From positions 39,323 through 103,322 of the forward strand of contig UESW01001865.1 of NCBI GenBank assembly GCA_900491605.1: DNA of 64,000 bases, given 5' to 3'. Within the stretch, counting starts at the first letter, position 1. Every line of letters starts with the position of its first letter. Shown piece after piece: positions 20,249 to 32,867 of this stretch. The notes beneath the pieces are model-generated. The model did not search any database. It was not told the origin of the DNA and saw nothing but the letters and a program-made list of their open reading frames with translations. The translations under genes and the position numbers were made by a program. The stretch is from Calamus simplicifolius. Its lineage: Eukaryota > Streptophyta > Magnoliopsida > Arecales > Arecaceae.

Positions 20249-23200
20249 ATGCACGCCCCCGTCCTTGTTCTCAGTAAGCTTTCCTCACTCACCAAACTTC
20301 TCTCTGGCTTCTTTCTTTCTCTCTCCTTTGATCTCTGCCTGCTTCAAACCTAGGGTTTTTGATGTGGATGCTTCTTGCGAAATCGAGGAGTGGTTTGGTG
20401 TTGGATGATCAGGAAATCCGGTGTCTAGGTTTTCGTGCATTGGGATGTTTGAAACCCTCCGATCTGCCGCATGAAAATGACTTTTTTTTTTTTTCTCTTT
20501 GGTTTGGAGGGAGTATAATGATTTTTAAACTTGATTTTTATCTAATTTTTATTTTGATTTCGTGGGAAAGATTTGAATGCACTAACGATGACAGGTGGTG
20601 TTAGGGCGTGAAGAAACGGCCTCGCAAAAATTTCTTATCTTGGTTTTAAATGAGAAAAGTAATTTTATTGTTATGTTTTATGGCCATTTTTTTTTTTTGA
20701 AAGATTTGTATAAGTATTTGGTGACAAATGCGGACAACCTTTGTGAATTCTAATTGCCATGAAGATATAGTCATCAACTGTAGTCAACAGCTGTAAAATC
20801 TCAATAGAATCCTAGTTTTGCAAAGTTTGCAAGGTAGAAGTGAGAACATCAACTCAGTGATAGAGTAATCCAATAAAATTTCCATTGTATGCTTGTGTTT
20901 GGCTTCTTTCGCTTTCTTATTGCAAACAAATATGATTAATTAAAGAAGTACCGCAAAGAAATAATATGAAAAAAGAACTGAAATCGGATTGCTTTGCCAG
21001 ATATGCATGATGTCTGTGTTGTCGTATGTGGCTTAATGTTCTATTGTTACACAAGGGGCCACGTTTTGCAAATGTCTTAGCGCTAGCTTAATATGCCGCC
21101 ATTTCATGATTTTCGCCTGTTCCTTTTGTTTCTGAAATTTTTGGGTGCTGTTCTTGTAAAAGTTGTTTAAAAACCTCTAGTTTCCTTTTTATTTTTATTT
21201 TTTGCATTGTCTCTGATAACTTGGGCTGTCTATGTTGAGCAGAAGATTCTTTAAAGCGGGAATCTGGACGTAAGGTGCACCATGCCAACATCCAAGCTTC
21301 TAAGGTAAGCAGGTGTTGCTATTTTTGTTTGTTTGCTGTTTGGTGAGAGGTCAATACTTTTCATAACCTTGTGTGGGATGCTTGGAATCTTGACTTTGGC
21401 ATTGCATCTGGTCATGGAGAAGTATGGAATCAATGATTTGTGTGTTCTTATTCTGGTTTTCGAGCTTGCATGGTCCAAGATCTGATTGATTTTTTTGATT
21501 AGCTATTACAACTAAAATGCTCCTTTGCATAGTTGGTGAGTCTTTTATCAGAAGCAACTAGTCATTTTTTTGTCTAATTATGATCCTCTTATTAATTCTT
21601 TTCATATAATGATATCTTTTTTGTCTATTCATGAATCGATCATTTAATTTTTCTGAGGAAAAATGTTGCCAGGGCAAACATGAGCAGCTGGGTTTTAATT
21701 TAGGTCATCTACAAATTAGGTTGATGTGCGTATTTAAACTTTATATGTAATACTGATATAACTATGTTAATATAAAGTCATTAAGGATACTATAGTAACT
21801 AATGACCATGTAAAATTGGTTATATTCACTTTCATATATCTGTCTTATTGTAGCATTTGTGAAAAAAGAACTCAATTTATATCTTAGTTTAGCCTCTATG
21901 CCATTTTCCTTTTCCTGAATAAGGGTTTAGGGATGAAGGTAAAAGAGCCTTTTGTGTTCACTTAGCGAACCAGCCTTTTGCTCCATTTTGTAGGACCTAT
22001 TACCATCTTTCCATTGTCATAACCACCCAGTAGCATGCTTTTCTTTCTTTCTTTCTTTTTTATAAGTTCTACCCATTCTCATATTTCCTGATCTTCTTCT
22101 CCATTTTCAGAAACCTATAACCTAGGCTTTTCGATGGTTTGGCTAGGCATCCTGGAAGCATTGGGCATTGAGGTGTCCCTACAACTTAAAAGCTGCCCAG
22201 CTCCTGTGACCACCATGTTTGTGATTTAATGTGAAAGTGTGTTTCTTGGGGTTATTATTGCTTTACAATGATTTTTTTTCGAGGCATCTCTAAAATGTTA
22301 CTTCTTAAGGGTATTATTGGAATGATCTCTGAGGCTTTTGGGTTCTTCTCAAAATGGTGATTGATGGTAGACAAATTTGATTTATCCTCATGAATTTTAT
22401 GAATGAAAATGTGCTGGGGGGTTTTAAAAAAAGTCCTTTCTGTTGCTCTTGTTTTCTTACTCTTCTATGTTTATTGTTTCCTCTTTTTTTTAGTTGCCCT
22501 TCTTCTGCAATATTACCTGGAAGGCATTGCACAAGTGTCCAGGTGTCCACAAATGTTGGGCACTGGATCATTCCAAATATTGGGTATAGAGGAATATCTG
22601 TAGTATATCAGATATTTTTACAAATATGTGCAGATGTATGTGCATAATCGATAATTTATTGAGCTATTTGCTTTGTTATTTGATAGAATTTAGAAAACCT
22701 TTTCTTAATGTTATGCTAGACCTGAAAACTTCTAGGTATAAGTGTCAAAAGTTAATATGTAATTGTAATGATATCATGATTTGCGGTTAAGGAGTGTCTA
22801 GGTGTTTGGACATGCAAAAGTCCAAGCCTTTGACATGTTCAGATAATGCCACTCGTCTTTTTCTTTTTCTTCCCTTCTTCCCTTTCTTTTATTTTCCTTT
22901 TTTTCTCTCCTTTCCTCTCATTCATTCATCCTTTGTATTTATGCTTCTTTTTCATCCCCCCCATTTATCTTGAGAATTGATTGTCACGATCATTTTTTTG
23001 TTATGTTCAGCCATCTTCTCCAGTAGGGCTTTAAAAAAAAAAATTGTCTAGCTGGAAACTCAAAAAACCAAGGAGGGTTTCATCATGCTTTCTTTCCCTT
23101 AGACTCTTATCCCTTGAAGGATTTTGATTCAACCATTCTGTGTACATTAGCTTTATGACTGAACAAATCTGTAGAACAGTGAAAAATTAGATCCTACATT

Positions 23201-26200
23201 ACTTGCGTATGCATATGTATGGACATGTCTATGCATGTTCATATGTATGGACATGTCTATAAAGTGAATACAATGCTAGTAGAAATTTAAATTGATGCAT
23301 GTGAGGAGGGATCATATACTCAACTCATCTTAGCCCTTTCCCAACTACATGGGGTCATCTATATGAATCTGCCTCCTTCACTCTACTCTATTCAGGACTA
23401 AGTCGACACTCAAATTACAAATAGCTATATCTCTCTTAATTATTTTCGTCCATGTTAGTTTAGGTCTACCTCTATCATTATCATGGATTGTTAAAAGATC
23501 ACTCTTTCTAACTGGAGCATTTAAAGGTGTTCATCGTATATGTCCAAACCACTGTAATCAGCTTTCTCTCATTGTATCTTCAATTGGGGTTACTCCTATC
23601 ATTTCTCGTATATGTTTATTTCTAATTCTATCTTTTAAATTTTTAACATATATCCATCTTAACAAGCGCATTTCTATTACACTTAATTTATTCACATGTT
23701 ATTTTAGTATTGCCCAACACTATATTCCATATGATATAGCTTAATTAAAGGTTTCACAACCAAACACATGGTTCCAACCAGAGTTAGCCGAACCATCCCG
23801 AACCCGATGGTTTGGGGCGAATTAAACTAAATCAGCTTGAAATCGGGATAGTTCGGCCTTTCGGCTTGGTACAGGAGGTGAACTGCCTCAAACTATCCGT
23901 ACCAACCTTGTACCAGCTTATTACCTTGAACTGAACCACCCTGAACTGAATTGAATGGCATGATTCGGGGCTTGAGGCCTCTTGATCTGCCTGACCTGTA
24001 TACTATTACTTCGGCATGGTATGGCCCATACTAAACAATATTGGTTCGGTACGAAAATGGTACTGGTTTCGGTATGGGGATTCTTGGTTTCAACATTAAT
24101 TTGAAATGTGAACTGAGAAAAGCATATGAGTAGATGTCATTTACAAGGCTTAGTGACATGGTCTCAAAACTAAATCTGAACTTTGTGAGAAGTCAGCTAA
24201 GTTAAAAGAAATATTGAATTGATGAGCACAACAGCTTGCTAGCCAGAGTTTATGTTCTTTTGAGAAATAGGTAATTAGACAAAGCTGACGTTTGGATAAT
24301 GTTTGCTGGCAATGGATGTGGTGTATTTATACAATTGTTCCTGGAGCTCAGGTAGGGACCTATATTAGATAGCTTACAAGCAATTTTTATATGATATTTC
24401 ACTATTTGAAGTCTTCATCATCATTTTTTTAATGTTACTTTGTTTGCAATTTTGTGCATCAATCTTGTAATAATTTTTCTTTGCTTGTAGTCATTTTATT
24501 TTATCAGATTTTGAGAAGAACTGCTTCCTAAATTCAAACTTCAAATGGCTTTCTTGTGATCTCATTCTCACTCTCAAGATGTATCGTTCAATTAATTTCG
24601 TGCATTTTGCTACACAGGCTGTGGCTGACATCATCCGTACTACTTTGGGTCCTCGATCTATGTTGAAGATGCTACTTGATGCTGGAGGAGGTGCATCACG
24701 AATGCTTGACTTCTTCATATATTTTTAATATAACATTGTCTTTCAAGTGAAAGTATTAGTGATGAATTTATCTTGTGTATTCGAAGACGTTATTGGTTCT
24801 TTTTTTTCTTTTCTTGTAAATGCCATACTTTGTTGCAAATGCCCTACCTTGATCAGCATAGGTTCTACCCTGATTCTGGGTAGACCTCCAAGAGTTGTCA
24901 CACTTTGTTGTGCCTTAGATTTCTTTTTATTATTTCATTTGATAATCTTCACATTTCTAAGCTCACCCTCATTTTTCTTGAAATTGTTTTGGTTGGTAAC
25001 AGGAATTGTTGTTACTAATGATGGAAATGCTATCCTACGTGAGTTGGATCTTGCCCATCCAGCTGCTAAGGTAACTTGTGCCTCTTGTGCTCACATGTTA
25101 CCATTCTAGCTTGTCATTTGCATATTCTTATTGTCTTTTAGTTGATAGCTAGCATGCCATGGGTCTGCTGTTACCTGTTTCTTCTTACAGTTCTTATGCT
25201 TTTTTTTAATCCGTGCAAGATCTTTTTGTGCAGGTTCTATAGATTTAGTTAAAGTACTTAAAGAAGTCCCACTTATTCTTAACTGTTCTCTTCTTTACAA
25301 TTCAACAGTCAATGATTGAACTAAGCCGCACACAGGATGAAGAAGTTGGAGATGGCACAACATCTGTCATTGTTCTTGGTATGTTCTATGCATATTTGTA
25401 TCTCCTTAATGAAGTGCTGAGACAATGTTTACCTCATGCTGGCAGTGGACTATCTTAATTGCTTGATTATTTGGATTTAGCAGAGAACCATTGTGGTTAA
25501 CGTATCATACAAATTTTTAGTTCATCTTCAGTTAATGCAGCCACTCTGTCAATATAAGAAGATTTGCTGGATAAATTATGTCATACTTGTCATTAATTTA
25601 TTGGATTTGATATGAAGTATATGTTTCGTATTTACATTTATATATCTTATTTTGTTGTAAATTTATCTCTTAACCCTGATTTGTGACAATAAGAATTCCT
25701 TTTTTTTTTAATCTAGAGAAAATATGTTACTGAATGTTTGAGTTAAAATTTGTTGAAGCTGGTGAGATGCTTCATGTCGCGGAAGCTTTCATTGACAAGA
25801 ACTATCATCCTACAGTTATCTGTCGAGGTAATTTTTGTACATCTAATAGGACCTTTCTCTTATTTTGGGCCTTTATATTCTTGCTTTTAACATTGTTTAA
25901 TGCCCCCTCACAGCATATAATAAAGCTCTTGAGGATGCAATTGCTGTTCTGGACAAGATTGCAATGCTGATCGATGTGAATGATCGTAAGTTTTACATAA
26001 GTACTATATCTTGGTCATGTGCAGTAGGTGTTTTGATACCTTAGAGCTCGTGAAATGATCCATGCGAGCTGCTGCTTCTTCTTCTCTATATCTCATTGTT
26101 CTTTTATCTTCTTTCCATTACATGTTCAATGGCAGTAGTGTATTGAACTGGTATTTTAATTAATTTCTTTTTCTTCTTTCTGTGAATATCATTTGGTAGG

Positions 26201-28722
26201 TGCCACGATGTTGGGTTTGGTCAAAAGTTGTATTGGTACAAAATTTACCGGACAATTTGGGGACCTAATTGCTGTGAGTATTTTCTTGGTATTTACAATT
26301 TTTAGCTTTTCCTATTAAAGATGCCTTCTCATGCTTTATGTGGAAAACAAGCATGGGCAAGCAACTCTTCTAATTCTTCTATTTTGCTGTTTTATGATGC
26401 TTCTGTGTAAACCTTATGGGGAAGCATTTATTTTCTAACTTCCTAGTAGTTTCTAGTAAGTTTTGTAATTTTAGTTTGCTAAGTCTTCATTATACCTAAT
26501 GATTTTGATAAATTTACAATACAAAATACTTGACGCTGCAGCTCTCAAAAGATATTTAATGCTTTTGTTGTCTCCTTTGTCATCTTTTTCACACCCTAAA
26601 TTTTTGGACCTTCATATTGCCTTCATTCTTTCTTTTGATCAGGCCTTTTTCACATGGGTAACTGATGAAATTACATCTAGGTTTTAAAGCTTCTTATTTC
26701 TTAGCTTATAAAACCAACATATTTGCTTAAAATTTTCGTTTTTTTCCCCTTCAATTATTTTGCATTTTTGAATATCGTATCAATGTACATATGTGCAAAT
26801 ATTTATAAACATAATCCAATTATTAGGATTCCTTAAGATAATCCATGATTCATATTCAACCTGACTTGTTTGTTTGACTATCCTTTTTGGATTCAAAAGG
26901 CCCTTCTGTAACATGTTAAAGGCATTAAATTCCAAAAAAATTTGTGTCCATAGCCACAAATTTTCTCATCTCTTAACCCAGCTCTAGGTCTGTAAACAAT
27001 CCAGGGATTTGTTGATAATCAAGGACTTTGTTTGAAATAGCAGGTCTCTTTCTGCAGATATTCATCCGGGTTCACCATCCGCTTTTTATAAGTGGCAAAG
27101 ATAATGCAGGATTTTTCAGATTTTTATAAGTGATTAAATTGTACTTTATAAATTAGATGTTGGCTATATTGCTATAGCACTGTTGCAATGATTTGAGTTT
27201 CTCTGAGCAACTGCTGAGTGTGATTCTTATTCCTTTCTGTTTGATTTGTCCACTAATGATGTGTGATTTGTTAAATCCTTTCGAGGTTGATGCGTAATAG
27301 GTTTTCATCTTATCATATTTAGGATCTTGCTATTGATTCTACCACGACAGTTGGTGTGGACCTTGGCGAGGGTATGCGTGAGGTGGACATCAAGAAATAT
27401 ATAAAAGTTGAGAAGGTTCCTGGTGGCCAGTTGGAGGACTCTAAGGTTCTTAAAGGAGTTATGATTAACAAAGATGTTGTTGCCCCTGGAAAAATGAGAA
27501 GAAAGATATTGAACCCACGTATCATTCTCTTGGATTGCCCACTTGAGTACAAGAAGGGAGAAAATCAAACCAATGCTGAGTTGGTAAAAGAAGAAGATTG
27601 GTAAGAACTTTTATGCTCTTTTCTGTTATCTATTTATAACAAAAAGGATTGTGCATCCACAAACATACTTTTGTAGAAGATGCAAACTGCAAAGAGCATT
27701 TCTTTTGTGACTTATTTAGTTAATGTGGAAAGGTTTTACTCAGAGTCCACAACTGATTTATCTTGGAATTCTATGTGTCAGGAACTCTAATCATGAAGTC
27801 ATGTTTATCATTACACCATATCTTTTGGCAGGGAAATGTTATAAATACCAGTATTAATGTTGTCACTGAGGCTATCTGATGAATAAATGCTCCAATAAGT
27901 TGCTTGAATGGGTTCTAAAGGGCTAAACAGTTCTTTGGTGAAGTCCAGTCTTTGCAAAATGAAGAAAAGAGATGTATTTTTCTTCTGAATGGAAAGCATA
28001 ATTTATTAACTAATTGAAGCAAAATAACAGACATTTCTACAGCAATATGGTTGGAACAGGCTTAAGGAAGGTGCTGGGAAATGAAGGAAATTCTGGATAA
28101 CACTACTTTACTGGAACACAGTAGTAGCAAAAAAGTTTCGGCTGAATCTAAATCTGGATGAAAAATTATGTTATATTCCAATGCAATTGCTGTTACCTTG
28201 GCACATTTGCATCAAGTGATGGCTTCATAATTTTAACTAATTTACTCAGCATTGTTCACAATAAATTTCCTTTAATCTTTGTTGAGAAGTATCTAAACAA
28301 TTTTGGATCTTCATTCAAGCTATATTTAACTCAGTCAAATTAGTCATGTCCATCCTAGCTAACACTAATTTGTGGGTTTGTACTTAGGGACTCAGGTAGA
28401 CTTGGTTGTGTGATGCTCAATCTAGTTTATTGTGATTTGAGTAGGCTTAGTTGGATTTGGATTGAATCTGTTCAACTAAAACAATATGGCCTATTGTATG
28501 GAGTGTCAAAGTATTATTTAGTCATGATCTGCTGAACCTTTTACTAGAACTTTTTAAGTTCTCTTCAAGAAAATTAAAGGCTCAGTCAGCTGAAACTCTA
28601 ATGTCCAAATTTGTTCTGAAAAGAGTAGGAGAAATTATAAAGATAACTTGGTGTAGATTATTCAAGATTTATCAGGATTTTTTTTTAAAGAATTTGAACT
28701 TTCTACTTGCCACTCTGATGGA

Positions 28723-28790
<68 letters not shown>

Positions 28791-30764
28791 CTTGTAGGTA
28801 GCCTTTGTCAGGTTCTTAATCAGCACTAACTTGAGTCTTGTACATTGATAGTTTAATGTTCTTACAAATGCGAAGGCATCCTATACGTTTGTCATATTAT
28901 CAAAAAAATCCTTAATTGATGTATGGGCATCTTATAGGAAATTTGTTTCAGAACTAAACTGTAGTGCTCTACTTAATGTTTGGCACTCACAAGTGTCTTT
29001 TTGTCAGGGAAGTTTTGCTGAAGATGGAGGAGGAATATATAGAGAATCTCTGTATGCAGATTCTGAAGTTCAAACCTGACTTAGTTATAACAGAAAAGGG
29101 GCTCAGCGATCTTGCATGCCATTATTTAAGCAAGACTGGAGTCAGTGCTATCAGGAGATTGAGAAAAACAGACAACAATAGGATCGCTAAGGCTTGTGGA
29201 GCAGTTATTGTAAATAGGCCAGAGGAGCTTCAAGAATCTGATGTTGGAACAGGAGCTGGGCTGTTTGAGGTGAAGAAATTTGGTGATGAGTTTTTTGCAT
29301 TTATTGTGGACTGCAAAGATCCAAAAGCATGTACTGTTCTTTTAAGAGGTGCAAGCAAGGATCTTTTAAATGAGGTCGAAAGAAACTTGCAGGTATGATT
29401 TTGTGCTAGCACATGCTCGTCTGAACTGTGGATTTGATATGCCTATGGCTAACTTTACTTTCATAGGACGCCATGTCCGTAGCACGGAACGTACTGAAAA
29501 ACCCAAAGCTTCTTCCTGGAGGTGGTGCCACAGAGTTAACAATATCTGCAGCATTGAAACAGAAGAGTTCATCAATTGAAGGTATTGAAAAGGTAAGCTT
29601 TGTTTCTTTCTTATTAGTTGATGCATCATTCTAGGCTAAGCTTCAACTGTTGCTTGTTTGCACTTGGTGTCCTTAGTGCAGCAATATGCTTCACATCTGT
29701 CTGGCTGTGTAACAGTGGCCCTATGAAGCTGCTGCTGTAGCTTTTGAGGCTATCCCACGAACCTTGGCTCAAAATTGTGGAGTGAATGTCATTCGGACAA
29801 TGACTGCTCTCCAAGGAAAGGTAAAAGGCAAAACCTAACCCTCTTTTTCATTTTATTTTGCATTTGCCTCTCAGTAAACTTAGTTGAAAAGTGGTGGATC
29901 GGGCGTGCTTGTTCAAAATGTACAAGATCACCATACTATGCAGGAACCGTGCTAACCTGTGTCCATTTGAACCGGCTACTGGTGCTACACTTTCATGTAG
30001 ATTATGTTATGCTGGAATTTTGGATGCCACGATTCATTTCTTATTCATATGATCATCTTTCGAATCCTATCACTGGTCTCTCCATTTGATTCTATACCTT
30101 GTGCCACACCCCATACTGATTCTTTCATTCAACAAGACTCACTACAAAGTAAAAATCCTATTTAAGATTGGGTGCATTTGACTCCATTGTACAATGCACA
30201 CTCCTGTATGGAAGTGAGTGGGTCTGTGCAGGTGAGCAGGCAGGCATATGTGTGGGTGGGATTGTATCGCAGAACCTTGGCAAACTGCGGAACTGGAATC
30301 CTTCACCCACTCTCCTGCAAGGAGGGATTTCACTATGGGATGATTATGCTCTTTGTTGATAGCTTAAAGTTTTACAAAACAATTGGACTCCTAATTATTA
30401 TTTATACATTTATATGCTGCAGCATGCTAATGAAGAGAATGCATGGGTTGGCATTGATGGAAACACTGGCGCCATTGTTGATATGAAAGAGAGAAAGGTA
30501 AGGGCATTGAGGCTCCACTTTGGACCCTTCCCCAGCTTTTCTTCATTTCCTTAACGTATTTTCTTTTTTCAGATATGGGACTCTTACAATGTCAAGGCAC
30601 AAACCTTTAAGACAGCCATTGAGGCTGCTTGCATGCTTTTGAGGATTGATGATATTGTGAGTGGGATAAAGAAAAAGCAGGCTCCTGGAGCTGGTCCAAC
30701 CCCATCGAAACCTAAGATAGATGAAGAAGGAGATGCAGACAATGAACAGATGCTTCCAGAGTAG
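20249..30764 (+). CDS. CCT3: T-complex protein 1 subunit gamma (CCT3), 14 exons, 557 codons
   Basis: CCT3 is one of eight subunits of the cytosolic TRiC/CCT chaperonin, which folds actin, tubulin and other proteins using ATP. Exons: 20249-20273, 21243-21304, 24618-24690, 25003-25070, 25309-25378, 25759-25827, 25914-25985, 26200-26273, 27323-27600, 29008-29392, 29467-29592, 29716-29820, 30423-30497, 30573-30764. All introns are GT-AG and all phases join, giving 1674 nt including TAG. It starts MHAPVLVL, the usual start of plant CCT gamma. ATP-site motifs are TTLGPR (37-42), NDG (59-61), GDGTTS (90-95) and GGGATE (410-415). The apical domain includes LREVDIKKYIKVEK-like sequence coded by exon 9. 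The C-tail is acidic after KKKQAPG. Length is normal for the family. Intron 2 (3.3 kb) holds an RTE fragment and a GGTACC-rich repeat; intron 9 holds a compound microsatellite. I see no defect; it should be functional. Confidence 0.97.
23319..23752 (-). mobile_element. RTE-type LINE, 3'-end fragment in CCT3 intron 2
   Basis: Its minus strand matches the end of the RTE element at about 38,150-38,560, including the signature around the plus-strand word ccaactacatggggtc. It covers only the C-terminal coding part and tail, as 5'-truncated LINE insertions do. It ends next to a GGTACC-rich repeat. Coding is broken. Confidence 0.8.
23765..24090. repeat. GGTACC-rich dispersed repeat, copy 2
   Basis: This block of ggtacaggag, gtaccaacc, ggttcggtacg and tactggtttcggtatgg words resembles the blocks at 5.9, 35.9 and 45.1 kb. 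It lies in CCT3 intron 2 and abuts the RTE fragment. Confidence 0.6.
28723..28787. repeat. Compound microsatellite (CT)12 (GT)20
   Basis: Twelve CT units pass directly into about twenty GT units, inside CCT3 intron 9, some 220 bp before exon 10. Confidence 0.98.
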
Positions 30765-32867
30765 AATTTGAAAGAAGTTTGTTTATTAGCCTGCCGGAGA
30801 GTATGAATACCTGGGTGTGCGTGCTTATTCTCTTGTCAGCAAATTTTAGGTGGGAATGAACGGACCATTTGGTCGTGTTTCATTTTGTTGACAAATTTTG
30901 TTTTCCTATGTCAGTTTCATTCTGAGGACTAGTGGGATTGGTTGTAATGTGTCCTCGGTGCACGTTTTGTTTTATGGACTAGATGGTTCGCGTCATGATG
31001 TTTTGTTTACACAGATGGCTTGTTTGCCCATGCATCATGAACCCTGAAGGGGCATGCTAAGATGCAAGGGTAGCATATGCACATGTAACGTGTTCTGGTT
31101 TTGACATCACCTTTGTGCATCAAAAGTGATTCGGACTGCCATAAATGGGTTTTTAGTTGAGGATGCCTTTGTTTCAGCACTGTTGATATTTGAGTGAAAT
31201 TATGGTTTCCGGCAGGTATTTATCGAGCCTTCAATCAGATTGAAATTATATGGGTTATGGAAGCCTTTGCAAAATAAGAATTATTCAGTTAATGGTCCAC
31301 TGCATCCAGTTGTTTTAAAGAAAAGTCTTTGTACGCTGCCCTCGATGGCTCTGCATAGTAGGATGCGGTGGTTTGCTTATGCGCGGGCTTGTGTCGGGAA
31401 GTTCATTTGTGGATTCCGCATTGCTAATGTTTGAGTTTGTACGTGGGCAAATTATTGCGTCTGATGCAGATCATACTGCATTGGGACGGTGTACAAAGAG
31501 ACTTTTACTTAATTTCAGAGTCCCAATACATATGGGCCTCGCTTATTGATCCAGTAAATTGTCTCCTCCTCAACCAAACCCCAGCAAGAATTAGAGGTTC
31601 GCCAGGAAGCTGCCAAGTTGAAAGGATGTAGAGGAGAGGAGAGAGCAAATCAAATTGGAAGGAAAAAAGATCTGTGCGCCAACTTTGGAAGCTTTGTCAA
31701 CTAAAAATGAGTGGAGTGGTTGCAAAGGATGAAAAATGGCGATAAAATCTCAACTACGGTAACCAATATTCATGTCGGGCTTTAGGGGCTCAGTTTGGCT
31801 AGAATGAAGTGATTGATTCGAAGTTGACTGCACGTACAGGTTACATGGATTCCTATTTGCTACCACCTATCTAAAAGACGATTGATTCCGACACCTCGAA
31901 GTGTTAAGAGCAGTGGCCTCATGAAGTGATTGAGGCGTCAACAATAACGGAAGAAATTCTGCGTGCCAATGGTAACCAAGAGATGCAGAAATTGTGAGAC
32001 AACGGTGTTATTGAGCTCCTGTTGTGCATAAACAATTAACGGCAGGCCTTATTAATTTGTTATCACCTAAATTATTCAACTTCATTTATTAATACTTATC
32101 CAACACTGAATGCTACGATGCTGTCTATGGTCTCTTATGCTCTCAGTTCGGATCCTCCACCAGGAAAATCCTATACCTTCTTTATAATCACCACTGCTGT
32201 GCATAAACAACTCACTGGGCATTCCTTAAAGGTAGCAGTCCTGACCACTAAGTGGTTTGCTATTGCAGAAAGATGTTCATGTAATGCATCTCTGTGGCGG
32301 GCTTGTGGGAGTGCAGAACTCCAATAACTTTTCCTATAACAAAAATAGTGTAGGAAAACAAAATGAATCTTATACCTGTTGCTGTACTCCACTACCATTG
32401 CACCTTTGATCACCTGGGAGGCTGCTTCCGCAGCACATAAAACCTCCTGCTCTAATGGTACTGCAAACACTACTGTACATTTGTAGTGAATCCCCCAGGG
32501 CATGTTGAGAACATATTTTCATATACTAGAAAATATCGGTCCACCCTAGCATGATATTTCCAACCACATCAAGTATGTAAGCATACATTTGATTCTTGTC
32601 TGGTACTGTCATTCCCCAAAGGAATCTACTGAATCAAACAACATTTACAGGCTACATTCAAATGATGTTTCAGTTCAGTTTGCAAAAATTAAAGCGTACT
32701 GTCATTCTTGTTACATGAATCAGTTTGAGAGGATCATCCTTCAGGTAAGATGAAGACAGACGGATCCCTTACCCATCATAAGTCAGCTCTTCATGGGATT
32801 AGTTAGAGAAGAAACTTTGGTCTGGTGTGCTCTTACCCAGTGGCTGCTTATGGAGGTACCTTGCTGC
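30765..32867. other. Convergent 3' spacer between CCT3 and FTB
   Basis: It must contain both 3' untranslated regions and both poly(A) sites. I could not place the cleavage sites; no canonical AATAAA stands at a convincing distance after the CCT3 stop. A minus-strand open frame at 32,171-32,503 (with VPLEQEVLCAAEAASQVIKG) looks partly coding-like but matches nothing I know. Confidence 0.5.

Noticed and set aside
28601..28801. Plus-strand open frame ending in long LS and VC repeats
   Set aside because: It is only the translation of the (CT)n(GT)n microsatellite inside CCT3 intron 9.
32171..32503. 110-codon minus-strand frame between CCT3 and FTB
   Set aside because: Part looks coding-like, but no start context, splice partner or known domain supports a gene.
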